Assembly: GCA_900079695.1 (NCBI GenBank)
Contig: LT599022.1
Coordinates: forward strand, 3,398,981 to 3,462,980
DNA from: an uncultured Alphaproteobacteria bacterium
GTDB lineage: Bacteria; Pseudomonadota; Alphaproteobacteria; Rhodospirillales; Rhodospirillaceae
Length of the DNA stretch: 64,000 bases
Direction: 5' to 3'
Shown here: positions 26,794-36,433 of the stretch, in pieces
Layout: each line of letters starts with the position of its first letter
How positions within the stretch are numbered: the stretch's first letter is position 1
Translations under genes and position numbers: made by a program
Notes under the pieces: generated by a model
What the model saw: only the letters and a program-made list of their open reading frames with translations
Told to the model about the DNA's origin: nothing
The model's database searches: none

Positions 26794-27675
26794 CTACTGA
26801 CCTCCACCGAGGGAATGGACGTAGATCGCCACCTGCTTGATGTCGACCTCGGACAGCCGGCCCGACCAGAACGGCATCACGCCGTGACGCGGCGCGGTGA
26901 TCTGCGCGACCACGTCGTTGCGGGTGCCGCCGTAGAGCCAGATCTGGTTGTTGAGGGCGGGCGCGCCGTTTTCCTTGGTGCCCTCGCCGTTGGCGCCGTG
27001 GCAGACCGCGCAGTTGGCCTCGAACAGCGCGTGCCCCGCCTCGGCGCCCGGCTTGCCTTCGGAGAGGGCGAGCACGTAGTCGGCGAGGGTCTGGATCTCG
27101 GGCCGCTGGAGAATGCCGTCGCGGCCGAACGCGGGCATCAGCGAGGCGTGGCTCTGCGGGTCTTCGTTGCGCACGCCGTGGGTGATGGTGGCGACGACCT
27201 CGGGCAGGGTGCCGCCCCACAGCCATTCGTCGTCCACCAGCGCCGGATAGCCGCGCGCGCCGACGCCGCCGACGCCGTGGCAGGCGGCACAGTTTTCCTT
27301 GAAGATCACCTCGCCGCCGCGCATCGCCACCTGGAGCAGGTCGGGGTTGGCGGCGATCGCCGGGGCGTCGAGCGAGCGCATCGGTTCGAGCCAGGCGGCG
27401 CGGGTGTCGGCAGTTTCGGTGAGGTTGTCGCGCAGGGACGCGCGCGAGGAATACCCCAGCATTCCCGCGAAGTAGGCTTTCGCCGCCGGGAACGACGGCA
27501 TCAGCACCGCGTAGCCCACCGCCCACACCACGCAGACCATGAACACGATCACCCACCAGCGCGGCAGCGGGTTGTTGTATTCGGCGATGCCGTCCCACTC
27601 GTGGCCCATGGTCTTCGGGCTCTCCGCCGAGGGTTTGGATTCGCCGTGCGTGTCGTAATGCGTCTGGTCGACCAT
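26794..27675 (-). CDS. ccoP: cbb3-type cytochrome oxidase diheme subunit CcoP
   Basis: 293 residues from ATG 27675. One or two N-terminal helices (PLPRWWVIVFMVCVVWAVGYA) anchor two cytochrome c domains with heme sites CAACH and CAVCH, each with a distal methionine region (SLMPAFG, GVMPFWSG). It passes electrons from soluble or anchored cytochrome c to CcoO. It is part of ccoN-O-Q-P with 11 bases after ccoQ. Confidence 0.96.
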   Translation of the reverse strand: MVDQTHYDTHGESKPSAESPKTMGHEWDGIAEYNNPLPRWWVIVFMVCVVWAVGYAVLMPSFPAAKAYFAGMLGYSSRASLRDNLTETADTRAAWLEPMRSLDAPAIAANPDLLQVAMRGGEVIFKENCAACHGVGGVGARGYPALVDDEWLWGGTLPEVVATITHGVRNEDPQSHASLMPAFGRDGILQRPEIQTLADYVLALSEGKPGAEAGHALFEANCAVCHGANGEGTKENGAPALNNQIWLYGGTRNDVVAQITAPRHGVMPFWSGRLSEVDIKQVAIYVHSLGGGQ

Positions 27676-27686
27676 GTTCCGCCCCC

Positions 27687-27863
27687 TCAACCCTTCTTGT
27701 CGTTCGAGGGCGGCGCGCCCTCGTCGTCCTTCAGCGGGATCTGCGCCGCGTCGGAGAATCTCTTGCGGTTGCGCGGCCAGAACGCCCAGACGACCACGCC
27801 GACGAACAGCGCCATCAACCACAGACCCCAGATCGACCGCAGGAAATCCACCACCTGATCCAT
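27687..27863 (-). CDS. ccoQ: cbb3-type cytochrome oxidase small subunit CcoQ
   Basis: 58 residues: MDQVVDFLRSIWGLWLM, one membrane helix (about 9-29) and a polar tail starting WPRNRKRF. The length, single helix and 'FWP-x-x-K-x-F' after the helix are typical of CcoQ, which stabilises the CcoP interaction. It lies between ccoO (7 bases away) and ccoP (11 bases away). Confidence 0.93.
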   Translation of the reverse strand: MDQVVDFLRSIWGLWLMALFVGVVVWAFWPRNRKRFSDAAQIPLKDDEGAPPSNDKKG

Positions 27864-27870
27864 CGTGCCC

Positions 27871-28599
27871 TCAGCGGTCCGCCTGGCCCGGGTCGAAGGC
27901 GGTGAAATCCACCATCCGCCCCAGCACCTGAAGATAGGCGATCACCGCGTCCATCTCGGTGAGGCGCCCGGGGTTGCCGTCGAAATCGCCGACCGCCGCC
28001 TTCGGATAGCGCGCCAGCAGCGCCTCGGTGTCCGCCTCCGGGTTGGCCTGCGCGGCGGCGTCGGCGGTCGCGTTGGCGATCATTTCGTCGGTGTAGGGAT
28101 CGCCGAGGAACTTGAGCGTCTTCAGATGCTCGCCGAGATCGTCGGCCTTGAGCGTCGTCGTCGCGAGGTGCGGGTACCCCGGCATCACCGAGCCCGGCAC
28201 CACCGCGCGCGGGTCGATCAGATGGCGGACGTGCCAGTCGTTGGAGTACTTGCCGCCGACCCGGGCGAGGTCCGGTCCGGTGCGCTTCGACCCCCACTGG
28301 AACGGGCGGTCGTACATGCTCTCGGCGGCGAGGCTGTAGTGGCCGTAGCGCTCGGCCTCGTCGCGGAACGGCCGGACCATCTGGCTGTGGCAGAGGTAGC
28401 AGCCCTCGCGCACGTAGATGTTGCGCCCGGCGAGTTCGAGCGGCGAGTAGGGCCGCATCCCCTTCACCTTCTCGATCGTCGATTCGATCGTGAACAGGGG
28501 CAGGACCTCGACGATGCCGCCGATCGAGACGGTGACGAACACCGCCAGGAACAGCACCAGCAGGTTCTTCTCCGCCTTGGCGTGAAGCAGTTTCGACAT
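27871..28599 (-). CDS. ccoO: cbb3-type cytochrome oxidase monoheme subunit CcoO
   Basis: 242 residues with an N-terminal helix (about 12-33) and one c-heme site [12 protein letters not shown] with the family's surrounding '[13 protein letters not shown]' and '[16 protein letters not shown]'. The methionine ligand region 'VMPGYP' is present. It transfers electrons from CcoP to the CcoN catalytic subunit. It is 17 bases downstream of ccoN. Confidence 0.97.
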   Translation of the reverse strand: MSKLLHAKAEKNLLVLFLAVFVTVSIGGIVEVLPLFTIESTIEKVKGMRPYSPLELAGRNIYVREGCYLCHSQMVRPFRDEAERYGHYSLAAESMYDRPFQWGSKRTGPDLARVGGKYSNDWHVRHLIDPRAVVPGSVMPGYPHLATTTLKADDLGEHLKTLKFLGDPYTDEMIANATADAAAQANPEADTEALLARYPKAAVGDFDGNPGRLTEMDAVIAYLQVLGRMVDFTAFDPGQADR

Positions 28600-28616
28600 C
28601 AGTGCCGTCCCCCCGT

Positions 28617-30098
28617 CTATTCAGCCGGCGCGCTCTGCGGCGCGGTTTCGAACGGGCGCTCGACCCGCACGTCGCCCTTCACCGTCCGGTACATGTTGTA
28701 GGCCATCACGAACCCGCCGATCAGGAACAGCAGCCCGCCGACGCCGCGCAGGACGTAGTAGGGATGCATCGCCTCGACCGTCTCGACGAACGAATACTGG
28801 AGGAAGCCCCACGAATCGTAGGCGCGCCACATCAGCCCCTGCATGATCCCCGAGATCCACATCGCGGTGATGTAGAGGACGATGCCGATGGTGGCGATCC
28901 AGTAGTGGTAGGACACCAGCCGCATCGAGTAGAGGCCGCTGCGCTTCCACAGCACCGGCACGAGGTGGTAGAGCGCGCCGAACGAGATCAGCGCCACCCA
29001 GCCGAGCGCGCCCGCGTGCACGTGGCCGATCGTCCAGTCGGTGTAGTGGCTCAGGCTGTTCACCGCCTTGATCGACATCAGCGGGCCTTCGAAGGTGCTC
29101 ATGCCGTAGAACGCCACCGAGGTGACGAGGAAGCGCAGCACCGGGTCGGTGCGGAGTTTGTCCCACGCGCCCGAGAGGGTCATGATGCCGTTGATCATGC
29201 CGCCCCAGGAGGGCATCCACAGCATGATCGAGAACACCATGCCGAGGGTCTGCGCCCAGTCCGGCAGCGCGGTGTAGTGGAGGTGGTGCGGCCCCGCCCA
29301 GATGTAGATGAAGATCAGCGCCCAGAAGTGGACGATCGACAGGCGGTAGGAATACACCGGCCGCTCCGCCCGCTTCGGCACGAAGTAGTACATGATCGCG
29401 AGGAAGCCCGCGGTGAGGAAGAAGCCGACCGCGTTGTGGCCGTACCACCACTGGGTCATCGCGTCCTGCACGCCGGTGTAGGCGGTGTAGCTCTTCGCGC
29501 CGAAGACCGACACCGGCACCGCGAGGTTGTTGCCGACGTGGAGCAGCGCGATGGTGACGATGAACGCGAGGTAGAACCAGTTGGCGACGTAGATGTGGGG
29601 TTCCTGGCGCTTGAGGATGGTGCCGAGGAACACCGCGAGGTAGGCCACCCAGACCACCGTCAGCCAGATGTCGACGAACCACTCGGGCTCGGCGTATTCC
29701 TTCGACTGGGTGACGCCGGCGAGGTAGCCGATCGCCGCCATCACGATGAACAGCTGATAGCCCCAGAACACGAACCGCGCCAGCGCCTCGCCGCCGAACA
29801 GCGAGGCGCGGCAGGTGCGCTGCACCACGTAGAACGACGTGCCGATCAGCACGTTGCCGCCGAAGGCGAAGATCACCGCCGAGGTGTGCAGCGGCCGGAG
29901 GCGGCCGAAGGTGGTCCACGGCAGATCGAGGTTGAGCACCGGGAAGGCGAGCTGGAAGGCGATGTAAACGCCGACGAACAGGCCCACCAGCGCCCAGAAC
30001 ACCGAGGCGATGGTGAACTTCTTGACGATATCTTCGAGGTAGGGCTCGGCCCCGGCGTTGAGCGCCACTCCGGGCGAGGTCTGGACGACGGCGGTCAT
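28617..30098 (-). CDS. ccoN: cbb3-type cytochrome oxidase catalytic subunit CcoN
   Basis: 493 residues from ATG 30098, which has AGGA six bases upstream; the longer frame at 30215 is rejected. Heme-copper oxidase subunit I of the high-affinity C family. Twelve helices carry the metal-ligand histidines in [24 protein letters not shown] and [10 protein letters not shown]. It reduces oxygen to water under low oxygen. I searched the 130 nt upstream for an FNR/FixK box (TTGAT-N4-ATCAA) and found none. Confidence 0.97.
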   Translation of the reverse strand: MTAVVQTSPGVALNAGAEPYLEDIVKKFTIASVFWALVGLFVGVYIAFQLAFPVLNLDLPWTTFGRLRPLHTSAVIFAFGGNVLIGTSFYVVQRTCRASLFGGEALARFVFWGYQLFIVMAAIGYLAGVTQSKEYAEPEWFVDIWLTVVWVAYLAVFLGTILKRQEPHIYVANWFYLAFIVTIALLHVGNNLAVPVSVFGAKSYTAYTGVQDAMTQWWYGHNAVGFFLTAGFLAIMYYFVPKRAERPVYSYRLSIVHFWALIFIYIWAGPHHLHYTALPDWAQTLGMVFSIMLWMPSWGGMINGIMTLSGAWDKLRTDPVLRFLVTSVAFYGMSTFEGPLMSIKAVNSLSHYTDWTIGHVHAGALGWVALISFGALYHLVPVLWKRSGLYSMRLVSYHYWIATIGIVLYITAMWISGIMQGLMWRAYDSWGFLQYSFVETVEAMHPYYVLRGVGGLLFLIGGFVMAYNMYRTVKGDVRVERPFETAPQSAPAE

Positions 30099-30227
30099 GC
30101 GGTTTCCTGCCTTTCGGGGCGCGGGCGGTCCCCAACCTGAATGCGACGGACGGTTGCACGCGACGAGAGACTTAGGCAGTCGGCGGAAGATGTCATCCCC
30201 CTGTCGCGCGGGCACCCGTCCATCAGC

Positions 30228-31025
30228 TTACCCTTTCACCGCGACGAAGAACACCCGCCGGAACGGGAACACCGTGACGCCGTCGGTGCGCTTCGGATAG
30301 GCGGCGCGCAGGCGCGCGCGGCACGCTGCTTCGAAGGACGGGCGTTCGTCGGCCTCGAGCGCGTCGAGGAAGGGGCGAATCGCCGTGCCCTTGACCCAGT
30401 CGAACACCGGGTCGTCGCCCGAAAGGTGGTGGTAGTAGACGGTTTCCCACACGTCGAGGCGCGCCGAGAACGGCGCCAGCATCTCGTCGTAGACCTCGGG
30501 CGGCGAGACCGGCTCGGGGCGCAGCAGCGGCACCAGGCGCTCCCGCCACGGGCCGGTGGCGAGGGTCTCGCCGAGGGCCTGATGCGCGGGCGCGGCATAG
30601 TTGCGCGGCATCTGCACCGCGAGCGCGCCGCCCGGCTTGAGGAAGCCCATCAGCCGCGGCATCAGCGCGGCGTGGTCGTCGAGCCAGTGGAGCGCGGCGT
30701 TGGAGTAGATCAGGTCGAGGCGTTCGGGCGGCTGCCAGTCGCCGATGTCGGCGCGTTCGAGGCGGATGCGCTGGCCGTCCTCGGGCGAGAAGGCGCGGCC
30801 GATGCCCTCGCGCGCGACCGTCAGCATCTCCTCCGAGAGGTCGACGCCCCAGAGCTTCGCCGCCGGCCAGTGGCGCGCGATCAGCGCGAGCTGCGCGCCG
30901 GTGCCGCAGCCGAGATCGACCCCCGCGGAAATGGTTTCGAGCGGGATGCGCGCGAGCAGGTCGTTGGCGGGGCGGGCGCGTTCGTCGGCGAAGGCGGCGT
31001 ACTGTCGCGGGTCCCAGGTGGTCAT
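30228..31025 (-). CDS. tam: Trans-aconitate 2-methyltransferase
   Basis: 265 residues. It is a SAM-dependent methyltransferase with motif I VDLGCGTGAQLALI (about 36-49) and acidic motif 'WGVDLSEEML'. The family-typical 'IYSNAALHWLDDH' and 'VQMPRNYAAPAHQAL' identify Tam, which methylates trans-aconitate and protects aconitase. The start is one base downstream of the stop of the small membrane protein gene, so the two are co-transcribed on the minus strand. Confidence 0.92.
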   Translation of the reverse strand: MTTWDPRQYAAFADERARPANDLLARIPLETISAGVDLGCGTGAQLALIARHWPAAKLWGVDLSEEMLTVAREGIGRAFSPEDGQRIRLERADIGDWQPPERLDLIYSNAALHWLDDHAALMPRLMGFLKPGGALAVQMPRNYAAPAHQALGETLATGPWRERLVPLLRPEPVSPPEVYDEMLAPFSARLDVWETVYYHHLSGDDPVFDWVKGTAIRPFLDALEADERPSFEAACRARLRAAYPKRTDGVTVFPFRRVFFVAVKG

Positions 31026-31026
31026 G

Positions 31027-31212
31027 CTAGCGGCGCTCCGCCTCGTCGAACGCGTTCTTGATCATGTTCATCACGAACAAAGCGCAGGCGATCGCGACGA
31101 TCAGCCCGACGGCGTAGACGTAGTCGTCGCGGGCGTGCGCGGAGATGAACAGCCCGAGCAGACCGAGCGCCGCGCCGATGCCCCCCGAGATCCAGTTGCC
31201 GATCCACCGCAT
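31027..31212 (-). CDS. Small two-helix membrane protein
   Basis: 61 residues, with hydrophobic segments at about 8-23 and 30-50 and a charged C-terminus (NAFDEAERR). GGGAG lies nine bases before the ATG. It reads into tam with one base between stop and start. I do not recognise the family. It is divergent from rpmH. Confidence 0.7.
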   Translation of the reverse strand: MRWIGNWISGGIGAALGLLGLFISAHARDDYVYAVGLIVAIACALFVMNMIKNAFDEAERR

Positions 31213-31368
31213 CGCGGTATTCTCCCTTTTTCGTCCGTAAGATGGCCCCTCGTTCAGAAGTGGGCGCATTTTCGCCCGCCACAAGGGTGCGGGCAACCGC
31301 CGATGCGATCCCGCCGTGCGCTCCCCATATCCCTCCGGCAGCCGCGGGCGAACCCCGGCGGAATCGGG

Positions 31369-31397
31369 TTGACTTGGCGGAAGCGACACTCTATAAG
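31369..31397 (+). promoter_or_regulatory. Sigma70-type promoter of rpmH
   Basis: TTGACT (31369-31374) and TATAAG (31392-31397) are separated by exactly 17 bases and lie 45 bases before the rpmH start. It is the clearest housekeeping promoter in the window and should drive rpmH-rnpA-yidD-yidC. Confidence 0.85.
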
Positions 31398-31442
31398 GCC
31401 GCTTCTTCGTTTGAGAAGTCCCGCACAAGAGGAGTTGGAAGC

Positions 31443-31577
31443 GTGAAACGCACCTATCAACCCAGCAAATTGGTCCGGGCGCGTCGGCATGGTTTCCGCT
31501 CGCGGATGGCCACCGTCGGCGGACGCCGCGTGATCGCCAACCGCCGTCGCCAGGGCCGCAAGCGCCTGTCCGCGTAA
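31443..31577 (+). CDS. rpmH: 50S ribosomal protein L34
   Basis: 44 residues starting [19 protein letters not shown], the full length and sequence pattern of L34, ending 'GRKRLSA'. The start codon is GTG with AGGAG eight bases upstream. It heads the conserved rpmH-rnpA-yidD-yidC-engB cluster. Confidence 0.98.
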   Translation: MKRTYQPSKLVRARRHGFRSRMATVGGRRVIANRRRQGRKRLSA

Positions 31578-31600
31578 GTCCGGCACGCAGGACTGCGGGG

Positions 31601-31993
31601 ATGACTGTGGTCCTGAGGCTGACGCGCCGCGCGGAATTTCTGCGCGCCGCGCGACAAGGACGCAAGTTCGCAACGCCCGGCCTGGTTCTCCAGGCCGTGG
31701 CGACTCCGCATATCTGCCGCGCCGAGGGTGCGGCGCGGCTCGGCTTCACCGCCAGCCGCAAGGTCGGCGGCGCGGTGGTGCGCAATCGCGTCAAACGTCG
31801 GCTCCGGGCCGCCGCGCGCGAGGTCGTCGCCGCCCGGGCCGAAGCCGGATACGACTACGTGCTGATCGGCCGCCCGCAGACCGCGAACCGGCCCTTCGCC
31901 GCGCTGTTGCAAGATTTGGAAACCGCACTCAAGCGTCTGGGGCGTCTGGCCGAGGAGCCGGCGCCGCATCACCCCGGCAACGGAACGCCGTGA
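31601..31993 (+). CDS. rnpA: Ribonuclease P protein component
   Basis: 130 residues. The basic RNR motif '[15 protein letters not shown]' and the preceding '[15 protein letters not shown]' are those of RnpA, the protein cofactor that helps the RNase P RNA cleave pre-tRNA 5' leaders. It is 23 bases after rpmH and its stop overlaps the yidD start by one base. Confidence 0.96.
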   Translation: MTVVLRLTRRAEFLRAARQGRKFATPGLVLQAVATPHICRAEGAARLGFTASRKVGGAVVRNRVKRRLRAAAREVVAARAEAGYDYVLIGRPQTANRPFAALLQDLETALKRLGRLAEEPAPHHPGNGTP

Positions 31994-32256
31994 TGACCGA
32001 GATCGTGCGTCGCCTTCTGATCCGCGCGCTGCAGCTGCCGATCCACGTCTATCGGCTGGCGATCTCGCCGATGATCGGGCCGCGCTGCCGCTTCCAGCCC
32101 ACCTGCTCCGCCTATGCGCTCGAAGCGCTCGCGCGTCACGGACCGGTCAAGGGCTCGTGGCTGACGATCCGGCGGATTTTACGTTGTCACCCGCTCGGGG
32201 GTTTCGGCTATGATCCGGTGCCCGAACCGACCTCCCGTCCTCGTAACTCTGGATAG
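31993..32256 (+). CDS. yidD: Membrane protein insertion efficiency factor YidD
   Basis: 87 residues. The family core '[21 protein letters not shown]' (split here as [10 protein letters not shown] and [14 protein letters not shown]) and '[18 protein letters not shown]' are clear. It is a small amphipathic protein that aids YidC/Sec insertion. The ATG at 31993 overlaps the rnpA stop; the GTG three bases earlier is an alternative. Confidence 0.95.
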   Translation: MTEIVRRLLIRALQLPIHVYRLAISPMIGPRCRFQPTCSAYALEALARHGPVKGSWLTIRRILRCHPLGGFGYDPVPEPTSRPRNSG

Positions 32257-32265
32257 ACCCCAACG

Positions 32266-33996
32266 ATGTCCGAACAGCGTAACGTCATCCTCGCGGTGAT
32301 CCTCTCGATCGCCATTCTGCTCGGCTACCAGTACTTCTTCATGAAGCCGGTGCCGCAGCAGGCGGTGCCGCCGCAGCAGCCCGCCGTTTCGGATTCCGCG
32401 GCGCCCGAGGCGCCCGCCGGGGTCGCTCCCGGGGCCGAGAGCGCCCAGCCGGCGCAGACCTTCCGCACCCGCGAGGAGGTGGTGGCCGAGGGCGACCGCG
32501 TGAGCATCGACACGCCGCGCCTCAAGGGCTCGATCTCGCTGGTCGGCGGCCGCCTCGACGATCTCACCCTCGCCACCTACAAAGAGACCGAGCAGCCGGA
32601 CAGCCCCGACGTCACCCTGCTGTCGCCCTCGGGCGCGCCCAAGCCCTATTTCGTCGAGATGGGCTGGAGCACCTCGGACACCGCGGTGAAGCTGCCGAAC
32701 GCGCAGACCCGCTGGTCCGCCAACGGCGCCAAGCTCACGCCCTCGACCCCGGTCGAGCTGTGGTGGGACAACGGCGAGGGCCTCACCTTCATCCGCACCC
32801 TCGCGGTCGACGAGCGCTACGTCTTCACCGTTACCCAGCGGGTCGAGAATTCCACCGGGCGCGACGTCACCCTCTATCCCTACGGCCTGATCGCGCGCGT
32901 CGGCCTGCCGAAGCTCGAAGGCTACTCGGTGCTGCACGAGGGCCCGCTCGGCGTCGTCGACGGCAAGCTCGAAGAGGTCAAGTACGACAAGCTCAAGGAC
33001 ACGCCGTTCTCCGCCACCACCACCGGCGGCTGGGTCGGCATCACCGACAAGTACTGGCTGACCGCGCTGCTGTTCGACCAGGGCACCCAGGTGCAGATCA
33101 AGTTCGCCCACCGCACCGCGGGCGGCGTCGACCGCTATCAGGTGGACTACCTCGCCGCTGGCGTGACGGTTCCGGCCGGGCAGTCGAAGGAGGTCACCAA
33201 CCGGGTGTTCGCGGGCGCGAAGGAGGTCAAGACGATCTCCGCCTACGAAGAGAAGTTCGGCATCGACAAGTTCGACCGCGCCATCGACTTCGGCTGGTTC
33301 TATTTCCTCACCAAGCCGTTCTTCTACATTCTCGACTACCTCTACAAGCTGTTCGGCAACTTCGGCCTGGCGATCCTCGGCTTCGTGGTGCTGCTGCGCC
33401 TCGCGATGTTCCCGCTCGCCAACAAGTCCTACCGCTCGATGAACGCGATGAAACGCGTGCAGCCGGAGCTCAAGAAGCTTCAGGAGCGCCACAAGGACGA
33501 CAAGGCCCGCCTGCAGCAGGAGATGATGTCGCTCTACAAGCGCGAGAAGGCCAACCCGATGTCGGGCTGCCTGCCGATGCTGATCCAGATCCCGGTGTTC
33601 TTCGCCCTCTACAAGGTTCTGTTCATCACCATCGAGATGCGCCACGCGCCGTTCTACGGCTGGATCACCGACCTTTCGGCGCCGGACCCGACCAACGTCT
33701 TCACCCTGTTCGGGCTGATCCCGTGGACGCCGCCGGAGCTGATGCACCTCGGCATCTGGCCGCTGCTGATGGGCATCTCGATGTGGCTGCTGCAGAAGAT
33801 GTCGCCGACCCCGCCGGACCCGACGCAGGCGAAGATCATGCAGTTCCTGCCGATCATCTTCACCTTCATGCTGGCGAAGTTCGCGGCGGGCCTGGTGATC
33901 TACTGGGCGTTCTCGAACTGCCTCTCGATCCTCCAGCAGTACGTGCTGCTGAAGACCGAGAAGCCCCTCGCCCACCATCAGCATCCGAAGACGTGA
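32266..33996 (+). CDS. yidC: Membrane protein insertase YidC
   Basis: 576 residues. N-terminal signal-anchor helix (about 4-20), the large periplasmic domain typical of Gram-negative YidC (about 60-330), then the five-helix insertase core with the hydrophilic-groove arginine region and 'RVQPELKKLQERHKDDKARL', 'NPMSGCLPMLIQIPVFFALY' and a final 'FAAGLVIYWAFSNCLSILQQ'. Inserts and folds inner-membrane proteins, including respiratory complexes such as the oxidases encoded nearby. It is nine bases after yidD. Confidence 0.98.
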   Translation: MSEQRNVILAVILSIAILLGYQYFFMKPVPQQAVPPQQPAVSDSAAPEAPAGVAPGAESAQPAQTFRTREEVVAEGDRVSIDTPRLKGSISLVGGRLDDLTLATYKETEQPDSPDVTLLSPSGAPKPYFVEMGWSTSDTAVKLPNAQTRWSANGAKLTPSTPVELWWDNGEGLTFIRTLAVDERYVFTVTQRVENSTGRDVTLYPYGLIARVGLPKLEGYSVLHEGPLGVVDGKLEEVKYDKLKDTPFSATTTGGWVGITDKYWLTALLFDQGTQVQIKFAHRTAGGVDRYQVDYLAAGVTVPAGQSKEVTNRVFAGAKEVKTISAYEEKFGIDKFDRAIDFGWFYFLTKPFFYILDYLYKLFGNFGLAILGFVVLLRLAMFPLANKSYRSMNAMKRVQPELKKLQERHKDDKARLQQEMMSLYKREKANPMSGCLPMLIQIPVFFALYKVLFITIEMRHAPFYGWITDLSAPDPTNVFTLFGLIPWTPPELMHLGIWPLLMGISMWLLQKMSPTPPDPTQAKIMQFLPIIFTFMLAKFAAGLVIYWAFSNCLSILQQYVLLKTEKPLAHHQHPKT

Positions 33997-33998
33997 CG

Positions 33999-34655
33999 AT
34001 GGCGGATCCCGTCGTCACCGCCGAAGAGGAGAGGGCGCGCCTGGAAGCCGGGCGCGTCCTTTTCGCCCAATCGTGCGACTTCATGCTCGGCGTCGCCAAG
34101 GCGGCGCAGCTGCCGGTCACCGGGCTCGACGAGATCGCCTTCGTCGGCCGCTCCAACGTCGGCAAGTCGAGCCTGATCAACGCGCTGACCGGCCGCCGCA
34201 CGCTCGCGCGCACCTCCAACACCCCGGGCCGCACCCAGCAGCTCAACTTCTTCGACCTCGGCGGGCGGGTGATCCTCGTCGATCTGCCGGGCTACGGCTT
34301 CGCCAAGGCGCCGAAGAATCAGGTGGACGGCTGGACCCAGCTGATCCTCGACTATCTGCGCGGACGCCGCGCCCTGGTGCGGGCGATGCTGCTGATTGAC
34401 GCGCGCCACGGGCTGAAGGATAAAGACCGCACGGTGATGTCGACACTGGACGCCGCGGCGGTCAACTACCAGATCGTCCTGACCAAGGCCGACAAGGTGA
34501 AGGCTTCGGAGCTCGACGCCGTGATCGGCGCCACCCGCACCGAGGCCGCCACCCATGTCGCCGCCCATCCCGACGTGCTCGTGACCAGTTCGGAAACCGG
34601 TTTCGGCATCGCCGAAGTTCGCGCCGTTCTCGCCGAAATCGCCGCCCGCGGCTAG
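33999..34655 (+). CDS. engB: Ribosome biogenesis GTP-binding protein EngB/YsxC
   Basis: 218 residues. G1 is [12 protein letters not shown], the G2 threonine lies in [12 protein letters not shown]3 is [12 protein letters not shown]4 is TKADKV and the G5 region is TSSETG. It is an essential GTPase of 50S assembly. The start is two bases after the yidC stop. Confidence 0.96.
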   Translation: MADPVVTAEEERARLEAGRVLFAQSCDFMLGVAKAAQLPVTGLDEIAFVGRSNVGKSSLINALTGRRTLARTSNTPGRTQQLNFFDLGGRVILVDLPGYGFAKAPKNQVDGWTQLILDYLRGRRALVRAMLLIDARHGLKDKDRTVMSTLDAAAVNYQIVLTKADKVKASELDAVIGATRTEAATHVAAHPDVLVTSSETGFGIAEVRAVLAEIAARG

Positions 34656-34681
34656 CCCGCGTTGCCCGAGGAGCCCTGCCG

Positions 34682-35611
34682 ATGACCCCCATGGAGGAGC
34701 CGATGCTCACCATCTCTCCCGACGACCCGGTTGACATGCTGGTCAAGGCGCGAACCCTCTCCGAGGCCCTGCCCTACATGCGCAAGCACGCGGGCAAGAC
34801 CTTCGTGATCAAGTACGGCGGCCACGCGATGGGCGACCCGGATCTCGCGGCGCAGTTCGCCCGCGACGTGGTGCTGTTGAAGAAGGTGGGCATCAACCCG
34901 ATCGTGGTGCACGGCGGCGGGCCGCAGATCGGCCGCCTGCTGGAGCGGATGAAGATCCAGAGCACCTTCATCGACGGCCTGCGCGTCACCGACGCCGAGA
35001 CCATCGACATCGTCGAGATGGTGCTCTCGGGCAAGATCAACAAAGAGATCGTCACCTGGGTCAACGACGCGGGCGGCCTCGCCATCGGCCTCTCCGGCAA
35101 GGACGGCGACCTGGTGCGCGCGAAGAAGCTCACCCGCACCCAGAAGGACCCGGAATCCAACATCGAGAAGGTTCTCGACCTCGGTTTCGTCGGCGAGCCC
35201 TACGCGGTCGATCCGCACATCCTCAACACCTTCATCAACTCCGACATCATTCCGGTGATCGCGCCGATCGGCGTCGGCGACAACGGCGAAACCTACAACA
35301 TCAACGCCGACACCTTCGCCGGGGCGATCGCCGCGGCGGTGGGCGCGGCGCGCCTCTACATGCTCACCGACGTTTCGGGCGTGCTCGACAAATCCGGCAA
35401 CCGCCTCACCGATCTGGTCGCCGCCGAGGTCCATGGCCTGATCGCCGACGGCACGATCTCGGGCGGCATGATCCCCAAGGTCGAAACCTGCCTCGACGCG
35501 GTGGAGCAGGGCGTGGAGGCGGCGGTGATCCTCAACGGCAAGGTCGCCCACACCATCCTGCTGGAAATCTACACGCCGCAGGGCGCGGGCACCCTGATCC
35601 GGAAGCAGTGA
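34682..35611 (+). CDS. argB: Acetylglutamate kinase
   Basis: 309 residues. Phosphorylates N-acetylglutamate in arginine synthesis. Phosphate-binding KYGGHAMGD and [10 protein letters not shown], the substrate site 'FIDGLRVTD' and the C-terminal '[14 protein letters not shown]' are present. I use ATG 34682 because GAGGAG lies nine bases upstream; ATGs at 34691 and 34703 are possible. It ends three bases before the next gene's ATG. Confidence 0.96.
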   Translation: MTPMEEPMLTISPDDPVDMLVKARTLSEALPYMRKHAGKTFVIKYGGHAMGDPDLAAQFARDVVLLKKVGINPIVVHGGGPQIGRLLERMKIQSTFIDGLRVTDAETIDIVEMVLSGKINKEIVTWVNDAGGLAIGLSGKDGDLVRAKKLTRTQKDPESNIEKVLDLGFVGEPYAVDPHILNTFINSDIIPVIAPIGVGDNGETYNINADTFAGAIAAAVGAARLYMLTDVSGVLDKSGNRLTDLVAAEVHGLIADGTISGGMIPKVETCLDAVEQGVEAAVILNGKVAHTILLEIYTPQGAGTLIRKQ

Positions 35612-35613
35612 CG

Positions 35614-36408
35614 ATGGCGGCGCTCGACCGCGCGCTGATCGATCTGGCGCTCCGCCTCGCCGAGGCGGCGGCGCCGGTGGCGAAGCGCTACTTCCGCCAG
35701 CCGATCCCGATCGACGACAAGGCGGACGCGAGCCCGGTCACCGTCGCCGACCGCGAAATCGAGCAGACCCTCCGCCGCATCCTCGCCGTCGAGCGCCCGG
35801 AAGACGGGGTGATCGGCGAGGAGTTCGAGACGGTGCGCGAGGGCGCGCGCCACACCTGGGTGATCGACCCGATCGACGGCACCCGCAGCTTCATCACCGG
35901 CAAGCCGTGCTTCGGCACGCTGATCGGCCTGCTGCACGAGGGCGAGGCGGTGCTCGGGGTGATCAGCCAGCCGATCACCGGCGAAACCTGGCTCGGCGCC
36001 GCCGGTCACGCCTCGACGATGAACGGCGCGGAGATCCGCGTGCGCGGCGGGCGCAGCCTCGATCAGGCCTACCTCTATTCGACCGGGCCGGAGATCTTCC
36101 GCGCGGACGACGAACGCGCCGCCTTCGCCCGCCTGTCGGGCCGGGTCAAGCACACCCGCTACGGCGCCGACTGCTACGCCTACGGCCTGCTGGCGATGGG
36201 CTGCGTCGATCTGGTCTGCGAGGCGGGGCTCAAGGTCTACGACTACGCCGCCCTGCTGCCGGTGATCCGCGGCGCGGGCGGGTTGATTTCCGACTGGTCG
36301 GGCGAGGCGCCGGTTCTCGCGGCGTCGGGTACGACCGGCCGGATCCTCGCGGCGGGCGACGGCGCGCTGTTCGCCGCCGCGCAAGAGGCCCTCGCCGAAC
36401 CGTTCTGA
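35614..36408 (+). CDS. hisN: Inositol-monophosphatase-family phosphatase, HisN-like histidinol-phosphatase
   Basis: 264 residues. The metal-binding motifs of the family are present: GEEFE, DPIDGTRSFITGKP and a later Asp in KVYDYAALLPVI. The 'DGTRSF' and 'GKPCFGTLIGL' context matches the histidinol-phosphatase (HisN) branch rather than inositol monophosphatase or CysQ. This fits its position after argB, an amino-acid gene, as in many alphaproteobacteria. The ATG at 35614 has GGAAG eight bases upstream. Exact substrate is inferred. Confidence 0.82.
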   Translation: MAALDRALIDLALRLAEAAAPVAKRYFRQPIPIDDKADASPVTVADREIEQTLRRILAVERPEDGVIGEEFETVREGARHTWVIDPIDGTRSFITGKPCFGTLIGLLHEGEAVLGVISQPITGETWLGAAGHASTMNGAEIRVRGGRSLDQAYLYSTGPEIFRADDERAAFARLSGRVKHTRYGADCYAYGLLAMGCVDLVCEAGLKVYDYAALLPVIRGAGGLISDWSGEAPVLAASGTTGRILAAGDGALFAAAQEALAEPF

Positions 36409-36433
36409 CCACTGCGAAAAAGGGGGAGCGCCG

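Noticed and set aside
30099..30227. FNR/FixK box expected upstream of ccoN
   Set aside because: I scanned for TTGAT-N4-ATCAA and close variants on both strands and did not find one.
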